Assembly (NCBI GenBank): GCA_041567315.1
Contig: JBFGCA010000007.1
Span: 1-64,000 of the forward strand
Direction of reading: 5' to 3'
From: JBFGCA01 sp041567315
Lineage (GTDB): Bacteria > Acidobacteriota > Thermoanaerobaculia > Multivoradales > JAHEKO01
Length of the DNA: 64,000 bases
Every line of letters starts with the position of its first letter. The first letter of the stretch is position 1. A program made the position numbers and the translations under genes. The notes beneath the pieces were generated by a model. It was not told where the DNA came from, ran no database searches, and saw only the letters and a program-made list of their open reading frames with translations. Positions 58,932 through 64,000 of the stretch are shown piece by piece.

Positions 58932-59019
58932 CGCGAGCCGACCGGGGCGGGGCGCGCCCCTTTCCCAAGAAACGAGGACGCGGCCGGCCTCTGTCGAGCC
59001 CCGCCCCGGCCGGCTCCTG
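58932..59019 (-). repeat. Structured intergenic repeat family A, copy 4 (shortened)
   Basis: Outer arms CGAGCCGACCGGGGCGGGGC (from 58934) and GAGCCCCGCCCCGGCCGGCT (to about 59016) are intact, but the two inner hairpins are replaced by about 35 bp of other sequence. So the outer stem persists when the interior is lost. Confidence 0.78.
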
Positions 59020-59034
59020 GACAATAGTCGGAAG

Positions 59035-59817
59035 TCATTGCCGCCAGCGGGGGGGCTTCTTGGTCTCCAGGAAAGTGGCGATGCCGTGGCGGCAGTCGGC
59101 GGTCTGGCGGGCGGCGGCGTTGGCCTCGGCGGCGATCTCGAGCGCCCGCTCGAGGGGCTGACCAAGGGCGTCGAGGAGCAGCCGCTTGGTGCGGGCGATC
59201 GACTCCGAGCTGGCCCGCTCGAGGACGCCGGCGGCCAGCTCGCGGCCGGCCGCCTCCAGCTCGGCAGCCGGCGCCAGCCGGTTGACCAGTCCGATCTCGA
59301 GCGCCCGCTGCGCATTCACGAACTCGGGGTCGAGCAGCAGCTCGCGGAGATCCGAGCCGCGCAGCCGCAGCGGCAGGAAGGTGGCGACCAGCGCCGCCAC
59401 GAAGCCGATCCGGGCCTCGCTGTAGAGGAAGCGGGCGTCCTCGGCGGCGACCACGAAGTCGTGGGCGGTGGCCAGGCCGCAACCACCGGCAACGCAGGCG
59501 CCGTGCACCAGGGCGATGGTCAGGGCCCGCTGATAGAGCACCGCGGCGAACAGCCCGCGCAGCGCCTCAGAGTCGCGGCGGTTCTCCTCCGGGCCGGCGT
59601 CGCGGAGCGCCTCGAGGTGGTCGAGGTCGGCGCCGGCCGAGAAGTGTTTGCCGGCCCCGGCCAGCAACACGGCGCGGATCCCCTCCGACAACAGGTCTCG
59701 CTCGTAGAGCGCCGTCAGCTCCGCGATGAGGGCCGGCGACAGGGCGTTGGCCTTGCGTGGGTTGTCGAGCGTCGCGAACAGCAGGTCGCCCTCGCGACGG
59801 AGCGTCAGCTCGCTCAT
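59035..59817 (-). CDS. Enoyl-CoA hydratase/isomerase family protein
   Basis: 260 aa. Crotonase fold: ATLDNPRKANALSPALIAEL, AGAGKHFSAGADLDHLEALR (oxyanion hole), and VHGACVAGGCGLATAHDFVV. The first catalytic Glu is replaced in the GGxxxL helix (GCGLATAHD), but a Glu is found at DARFLYSEARIGFVAAL. With the HMG-CoA-lyase-like and carboxylase genes upstream, a methylglutaconyl-CoA hydratase role in leucine breakdown is plausible. Third of a minus-strand run 61588-59035. Confidence 0.85.
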   Translation of the reverse strand: MSELTLRREGDLLFATLDNPRKANALSPALIAELTALYERDLLSEGIRAVLLAGAGKHFSAGADLDHLEALRDAGPEENRRDSEALRGLFAAVLYQRALTIALVHGACVAGGCGLATAHDFVVAAEDARFLYSEARIGFVAALVATFLPLRLRGSDLRELLLDPEFVNAQRALEIGLVNRLAPAAELEAAGRELAAGVLERASSESIARTKRLLLDALGQPLERALEIAAEANAAARQTADCRHGIATFLETKKPPRWRQ

Positions 59818-59832
59818 CTCGATGCGGAAGCG

Positions 59833-60195
59833 CTAGCGGATCAGCGACCAGAAGACGCCGAAGATGCCGAGGAAGCCGATCACCACGTAGACCACGGCGG
59901 TCCACGGATTGGGGTCGCCGCTCAGCATCTCGGCGGTGAAGCCCTGGACGAAGACCCCCAGAAGGCCCGCCCCGAGGAACTGGAACAGCACGTTCTTGCG
60001 ATTGCGGCCCGGCGCCCGCAGCAGCTGCGAGGCGTACTGGACGTCCTTCTTGAGCACCAGCGGATGGCGGCGCGCCCTGGCGGCCGACACCGCCTCGCGG
60101 ATCAGCCGCTCGCCAAAGTCGCGGATCTGCTGCACCGCCAGATCGCGGGCGTTCTCGTGGAACCTCAGATGCGGCTCGACCGGCTGCTGCTCCAC
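59833..60195 (-). CDS. Small two-helix membrane protein
   Basis: 120 aa. A charged N-terminal half (HENARDLAVQQIRDFGERLI with ARRHPLVLKKDVQYASQLLR) is followed by two TM helices (about 72-90 and 97-117). The N-terminal half has the spacing of a small helical dimerisation module, but I cannot name the family. Lies between the HMG-CoA-lyase-like and enoyl-CoA hydratase genes with gaps of 4 and 15 bp, so an accessory member of that operon. Confidence 0.6.
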   Translation of the reverse strand: MEQQPVEPHLRFHENARDLAVQQIRDFGERLIREAVSAARARRHPLVLKKDVQYASQLLRAPGRNRKNVLFQFLGAGLLGVFVQGFTAEMLSGDPNPWTAVVYVVIGFLGIFGVFWSLIR

Positions 60196-60199
60196 CGCT

Positions 60200-61588
60200 T
60201 CAGACCTCGTAGTGCCGCGGATAGGTAGCCTGCGCCCTGAGATCGTCGACCATCTCGCCCATCGCCAGCCGCAGGATCTCGCGCTCCTCGGAGTTGAGCC
60301 CGCGGCGGAAGCGGACGCCGCCGGCGAGCTGGATGATGGTCAGCACCAGCCCGACCAGCAGCACCATGGCGAGGCTGAACAGGGTGAGCGCGATGACCTC
60401 GCTGCGCGCCACCCAGGCCGACGGCAGCACCCGCACGAAAAGCGCCGCGGCCCCCGAGACCATCAGCATCGACAGCAGACTGAACAGCACCGCCGCCCGG
60501 TTGGTCGGCGCCTGCAGGAAGAGGTTGACCTGCTCCTGGGCGTCGGCCAGCTTGGCGGTCACCGAGGCGTCCTCGCTCTCGCCGTGCCGCCCCAGCAGGC
60601 CGACCAGCGAGTGGACGAGCTGTCCCAGGGTGAGGTCGGCCTCGGCCCCCTCGCTCTCCTCGATCTCGGCGCGGCGCTGCGCCAGCTCGTCGAGGATGAT
60701 CTTGCTGGGGGGCGGCGGATCGCCGACCAGGTCGGCCATCTGCGAGACGCGACAGCCGGCCTCGATGAGCGGCCGCAGGTCGATGCCGGTGTCGACCCCC
60801 AGGCTGTCGAACATCGACACCAGCTCCTCGGTTGCGACGTTGCCCACCGAGTGCCGCACGGTGATGGCGCCGCCGATGCCGCCGATCGAGGCGTCGAAGA
60901 TGCGCACCCCGGCGCGGAAGGCCGCGTAGGCGTTGGTGACCCCCAGGCCGCGGCGGTCGTGGAGATGCACCCCGATGTGGTCGAGACCGATGCGGTCGGC
61001 CAGGTGCCCGACCGTGCGCTCGATGTCGGCCGGGGTGGCCAGTCCGTCGGTGTCCGACAGCGCCACCGCGTCGCAGCCCATCTCGACCAGCCGTTGGCAG
61101 ATCGCCTCGACCTGCTCGACCGGCATCAGGCCGTCGGCCCGGCTCTGGTCGCGGAAGGCGTAGGAGAGGTAGCCGCGCAGCCGGTAGCCGTCGGCTCGCG
61201 CCGCCGCCGCCACCTCGCCGGCCGCCGCCAGCGCCTGTTCGACGCTCATCCGGGTGTTGGCCCTGGAGTAGGCCTCCGAGGCGGAGACGAAGAGCGCCAC
61301 CGTGTTGACCCGTTCGGCCTCGCGCAGGTGCCGGTAGTACTCGAGCGTCGGCGCCAGGGCGGCGATCTGCCCGTCGTAGGGGGGCATCCGGCGCACCAGC
61401 TCGGCGGTGTCCCGCATCGCCGGCACCACCCGCGGATTGACGAAGGAGCCGACCTCGATGTACGGCACCCCGGCCCGGACCAGAGCCTCGACCAGCTGCA
61501 GGCGGGTCTCGAGGGGGATGACCGCGTGCCGGTTGAGGATCTGCATGCCGTCCCGCAGCGAGACGTCGCAGATCTTGACCTCAGGCAA
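60200..61588 (-). CDS. HMG-CoA-lyase-like TIM barrel fused to a membrane domain
   Basis: 462 aa. Residues 1-300 follow HMG-CoA lyase: VKICDVSLRDGMQILNRHAV (Arg12-Asp13), GVPYIEVGSFVNPRVVPAMR, VALSDTDGLATPADI, metal His208/His210 in IGVHLHDRRGLGVTNAYAAF, and GNVATEELVSMFDSLGVDTG. The catalytic Cys of the GLGGCPYA loop is missing: the sequence is GIGGAITVRHSVGN. Residues ~300-462 add a coiled segment and two TM helices. So a DRE-TIM aldolase or lyase tethered to the membrane, perhaps with another substrate. TTG start at 61588. Confidence 0.82.
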   Translation of the reverse strand: MPEVKICDVSLRDGMQILNRHAVIPLETRLQLVEALVRAGVPYIEVGSFVNPRVVPAMRDTAELVRRMPPYDGQIAALAPTLEYYRHLREAERVNTVALFVSASEAYSRANTRMSVEQALAAAGEVAAAARADGYRLRGYLSYAFRDQSRADGLMPVEQVEAICQRLVEMGCDAVALSDTDGLATPADIERTVGHLADRIGLDHIGVHLHDRRGLGVTNAYAAFRAGVRIFDASIGGIGGAITVRHSVGNVATEELVSMFDSLGVDTGIDLRPLIEAGCRVSQMADLVGDPPPPSKIILDELAQRRAEIEESEGAEADLTLGQLVHSLVGLLGRHGESEDASVTAKLADAQEQVNLFLQAPTNRAAVLFSLLSMLMVSGAAALFVRVLPSAWVARSEVIALTLFSLAMVLLVGLVLTIIQLAGGVRFRRGLNSEEREILRLAMGEMVDDLRAQATYPRHYEV

Positions 61589-61684
61589 GGTGAGGCTCCG
61601 TGGGGGGCACCCGCGGACTATACCGGAAGGTCGGGCGCGGGTTGGCGGCGCGTGGCGCTGGTGAAGGGTCAGCAACGGAGGCTT

Positions 61685-61858
61685 GTCGCGAGAGCCGACC
61701 GGAGCGGGGCGCGCCTGGAGACGGAGCGGGCCTGACGGACTTCAGAGGGGAGGCCCGCTCCTCCTTTCGCCTTCGCGCCGCACGGACCGTAGCCTTCGAC
61801 ACTTCGCGCGAGCGCTCGTCTCAAGGCCCCTGTCGAGCCCCGCCCCCGCGGGCTCTAC
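61685..61858 (-). repeat. Structured intergenic repeat family A, copy 5
   Basis: Outer arms GAGAGCCGACCGGAGCGGGG and GCCCCGCCCCCGCGGGCTCT (weaker pairing); hairpin GGAGCGGGCCT (61723-61733) with AGGCCCGCTCC (61751-61761), loop 17 nt. The third hairpin is eroded. It lies in the 417-bp gap between the carboxylase and HMG-CoA-lyase-like genes; the rest of that gap (61862-62000) shows no gene. Confidence 0.8.
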
Positions 61859-62005
61859 ATGGCTTGTCGAGGCTGACCCTGCTACCGAAGTGGCTCGGTC
61901 GGCGATGGGGTGGAAAGCGGTAGACGAAGGGCCCGGTCGGCGGGAGGCCGGTCCCGAACTCCGCGGGACTCGGGTGGAGGGGCGGGACGAATGGCGGTGT
62001 TGGCG

Positions 62006-63670
62006 TCAGGTCTGGAGGACGCCGGTCTTGAACTCGGGGATCTCGGGGTTGGCGGCGGCGCAGGCCAGGGAACGGGCGACGACGTCGCGGGTGTCGACGG
62101 GGTCGATGATGGCGTCGACCCACAGGCGGGCGGCGGCGAAGCGCGGGTCCATGGCCTCGTCGTAGCGCCGCTGGATGCGGCCCAGCAGCTCGCACTTCTC
62201 TTCGTCGGAGACCTCGTCGCCGCGGTTCTTGAGCTGGATGGCGAGCAGGGTCTCCGAGGCCTGCTCGCCGCCCATCACCGCGATCGCCGCCGACGGCCAG
62301 GCGTAGAGGAAGCGCGCGCCGTAGGCCTTGCCGCACATCGCGTAGTTGCCGGCGCCGAACGAGTTGCCGACGAAAAGGGTGACCTTGGGCACCACCGAGT
62401 TGGCGACCGCGTTGACCATCTTGGCGCCGTCCTTGATGATGCCGCCGCGCTCGGCCCGGCTGCCCACCATGAAGCCGGTGACGTCCTGCAGGAAGACCAG
62501 CGGCAGCCGCTTCTGGTTGCACAGCTCGACGAAGCGCGCCCCCTTGTCCGCGGAGTCCGAGTAGATGACGCCGCCGATCTGCAGCTCCTTGTCGCGCGGC
62601 CCGGTGCCGGTGGTGCGCCGCACCACCGAGCGCTGGTTGGCGACGACCCCTACCGCCCAGCCGCCGATCCAGCCGCTGCCGCACACCAGCGAGCGCCCGT
62701 AGGTCGCCTTGTACTCGTCGAACTCGCTGCCGTCGAGCAGCCGCGCCAGCAGCTCGTAGGTGTCGTAGGGGCGGGTGCGTTCGGCCGGCATGATGCCGTA
62801 GATCTCCTCGGCCGGATAGCGCGGCGGCCGCGGCTCGCGGCGGGTGAAGGGGGCGCTCTCCGGGGCGGCGAGCTGGGCGAACTGGCTGCGGATCTTGGCC
62901 AGGCAGGCGGCGTCGTCGGGATGGCGATGGTCGACGACGCCCGAGACGTCGCACTGCACCAGCGCGCCGCCCAGCTCCTCGCGCCCGATCTCTTCGCCGA
63001 TCGCCGCCTTGACCAGGTGCGGACCGGCCAGGAAGATCGAGCCCTCGCCCTCGACGATGTGGGCCTCGTCGCTCATGATCGGCAGGTAGGCGCCGCCGGC
63101 GACGCAGGGGCCCATGATCGCCGCCATCTGGAAGACGCCAGCCGCCGACAGCCGCGCGTTGTTGTAGAAGGCGCGCCCGAAGTGCTCGCGGTCGGGGAAG
63201 ATCTCCTCCTGCAGTGGTAGGAAGACCCCGGCCGAGTCCACCAGATAGACGATCGGCAGCCGGTTCTCGAGCGCGATCTCCTGCGCCCGCAGCACCTTCT
63301 TGCAGGTCATCGGGAACCAGGCCCCGGCCTTGACCGTGGCGTCGTTGACCACCACCACCACGTCGCGGCCGTGGATGGAGCCGATTCCGACCACGACGCC
63401 CGCGGCCGGCGCCCCGCCGTGCTCCTCGTAGAGCCCGTGCGCCGCCCAGAGCCCCAGCTCGAGGAACGCCGAGCCGGGGTCGCAGAGCGCCTCGACGCGC
63501 TCGCGAGCCAGCATCTTGCCCCGGGCCCGGTGGCGCTCGGCGGCCTTCGAGCCGCCCCCATCGAGAAGCCGCTCCTCCTCGCGCCGCAGCCCCTCCACCG
63601 CGGCCCGCCAGTGCGTCAGCCGCCGCTCGTAGTCGGCGTTCTTGTCGAGCTTGCTCTCCAGCAGCGCCAC
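62006..63670 (-). CDS. Acyl-CoA carboxylase carboxyltransferase (beta) subunit, methylcrotonyl-CoA carboxylase type
   Basis: 554 aa, full length. Double crotonase fold: KMLARERVEALCDPGSAFLE, VVVVNDATVKAGAWFPMTCK, LVDSAGVFLPLQEEIFPDRE, MSDEAHIVEGEGSIFLAGPH; second half IYSDSADKGARFVELCNQKR, PLVFLQDVTGFMVGSRAERG and FGAGNYAMCGKAYGARFLYA. The DSAGxxLPxQxExFPD signature is that of methylcrotonyl- or geranyl-CoA carboxylase beta subunits. GTG start with GGAGGG upstream. Leucine degradation is likely; the biotinylated alpha subunit is outside the window. Confidence 0.9.
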   Translation of the reverse strand: MALLESKLDKNADYERRLTHWRAAVEGLRREEERLLDGGGSKAAERHRARGKMLARERVEALCDPGSAFLELGLWAAHGLYEEHGGAPAAGVVVGIGSIHGRDVVVVVNDATVKAGAWFPMTCKKVLRAQEIALENRLPIVYLVDSAGVFLPLQEEIFPDREHFGRAFYNNARLSAAGVFQMAAIMGPCVAGGAYLPIMSDEAHIVEGEGSIFLAGPHLVKAAIGEEIGREELGGALVQCDVSGVVDHRHPDDAACLAKIRSQFAQLAAPESAPFTRREPRPPRYPAEEIYGIMPAERTRPYDTYELLARLLDGSEFDEYKATYGRSLVCGSGWIGGWAVGVVANQRSVVRRTTGTGPRDKELQIGGVIYSDSADKGARFVELCNQKRLPLVFLQDVTGFMVGSRAERGGIIKDGAKMVNAVANSVVPKVTLFVGNSFGAGNYAMCGKAYGARFLYAWPSAAIAVMGGEQASETLLAIQLKNRGDEVSDEEKCELLGRIQRRYDEAMDPRFAAARLWVDAIIDPVDTRDVVARSLACAAANPEIPEFKTGVLQT

Positions 63671-63693
63671 GTCACCCTCCGCGACCGGCGGGC

Positions 63694-63699
63694 ATTATA
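63694..63699 (-). promoter_or_regulatory. Consensus -10 of the carboxylase gene
   Basis: TATAAT on the minus strand (63699-63694), 24 nt before the GTG at 63670 and upstream of its GGAGGG ribosome site. No -35 is visible. Confidence 0.5.
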
Positions 63700-63799
63700 C
63701 GGACGCTCGGAAAGCTCGGCCCGCGGCAGGAAGTCTGTAGACGTCTTCACCTCCAAACCAGGAGGCTGGGTAGAAGGCCAGTCTGACCAGGGCTCGTGT

Positions 63800-63903
63800 A
63801 CGAGCCGGCCGGGGTGGGGCTCGACGGGGGCCTTGAGCCAAGCGCTTGCGAGAGGCGACGAAGGCCACGGCCCGTGCGGCGCGAAGGCGAAAGGAGCGGC
63901 CGG
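63800..63903 (+). repeat. Structured intergenic repeat family A, copy 6 (half element)
   Basis: Outer arm GAGCCGGCCGGGGTGGGGCT (from 63802) and the following segment down to GCGCGAAGGCGAAAGGAGCGG match the reverse complement of the right half of copy 5. The left half and partner arm are absent. It lies between the divergent carboxylase and moaD genes. Confidence 0.72.
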
Positions 63904-63949
63904 TCGCCTGCCCGGCCGTCCTGGCGCGCTCACTGCTAGCATCCCGCGC

Positions 63950-64000
63950 GTGAAGATCCGGGTGGTGGCGTTCGCGACGGCGGCCGAGGCGCTGGGTGGT
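63950..64000 (+). CDS. moaD: MoaD-like molybdopterin synthase small subunit, N-terminal fragment (cut by window edge)
   Basis: Only 17 codons are visible: VKIRVVAFATAAEALGG, which matches the first beta-strand and helix of MoaD/ThiS-type ubiquitin-like sulfur carriers (MKIxVLxFAxxREALG). TAGCAT (63937-63942) lies seven nt before the GTG at 63950, no ribosome site. The diagnostic C-terminal GG lies outside the window. Confidence 0.55.
   Translation, partial: MKIRVVAFATAAEALGG

Noticed and set aside
33941..63903. Idea that family A elements always point into the downstream gene as leaders
   Set aside because: Four of six copies lie between divergent genes, where any orientation points at one gene; several predicted -10 sites lie between element and gene, so a leader role is not supported.

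Overview
This is a 64 kb stretch of a very GC-rich bacterial chromosome with dense, mostly housekeeping gene content. The combination of genes points to a diderm, non-enteric lineage: a six-heme lipoprotein cytochrome beside a heme-motif sensor kinase, PadR regulators with HAAS-type membrane partners, LapB-like and YgfZ proteins, CARDB lipoproteins, UGA-encoded selenocysteine, and a branched-chain acyl-CoA degradation cluster. I would guess Acidobacteriota (Thermoanaerobaculia-like), but no rRNA or other decisive marker is present, so this is inference. I found no rRNA, tRNA, CRISPR array or intact insertion sequence.

Layout. 1-6.3 kb: the end of PEP carboxylase, small lipoproteins, an ECF sigma factor with a coupled membrane protein, and a PadR-controlled membrane operon. 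6.3-12 kb: three toxin-antitoxin-like pairs (RHH/MazF, AbrB/Doc, DUF4160/HTH) interspersed with a CocE-type hydrolase, a palindromic mobile-like repeat and HU. 11.8-17.5 kb: a nickel-handling set (HypA, HypB, His-rich transporter) and an NtrB/NtrC-type two-component pair. 17.5-24.4 kb: a multiheme cytochrome, then a probable selenoprotein of the peroxiredoxin-like family with Sec at codon 43. 24.6-36.4 kb: secreted proteins, SspB, a Nudix-MBL fusion, an aminotransferase, a Nit-family amidase, a CAP protein, hydrolases and uridine kinase. 36.5-36.9 kb: a near-consensus sigma-54 promoter with an upstream dyad in front of an orphan 67-codon gene. 36.9-47.9 kb: S10 peptidase, MutM, an SPL-like radical SAM protein, HolA, a LapA-LapB-like fusion, DksA/TraR, RlmH, phosphohexomutase and a YugP-like peptidase. 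48.4-58.9 kb: SDR, ECF sigma/RskA pair, thymidine kinase, ErpA, YgfZ and several hydrolases. 59-63.7 kb: enoyl-CoA hydratase, an HMG-CoA-lyase-like membrane fusion and an acyl-CoA carboxylase beta subunit, which together resemble leucine/isovalerate catabolism. The right edge enters moaD.

Non-coding architecture is the most unusual part. A ~170-bp intergenic element occurs six times (near 34.0, 39.6, 48.2, 59.0, 61.8 and 63.8 kb). It can fold into an outer stem enclosing two hairpins; one 11-bp hairpin stays perfectly paired in four copies although its sequence differs (two covarying pairs), and wobble pairs in the outer stem suggest which strand is the structured one. Three other short repeat families are present. 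Many genes lack a Shine-Dalgarno sequence and instead have a TANNNT hexamer 6-10 nt before the start codon, as expected for leaderless transcripts.
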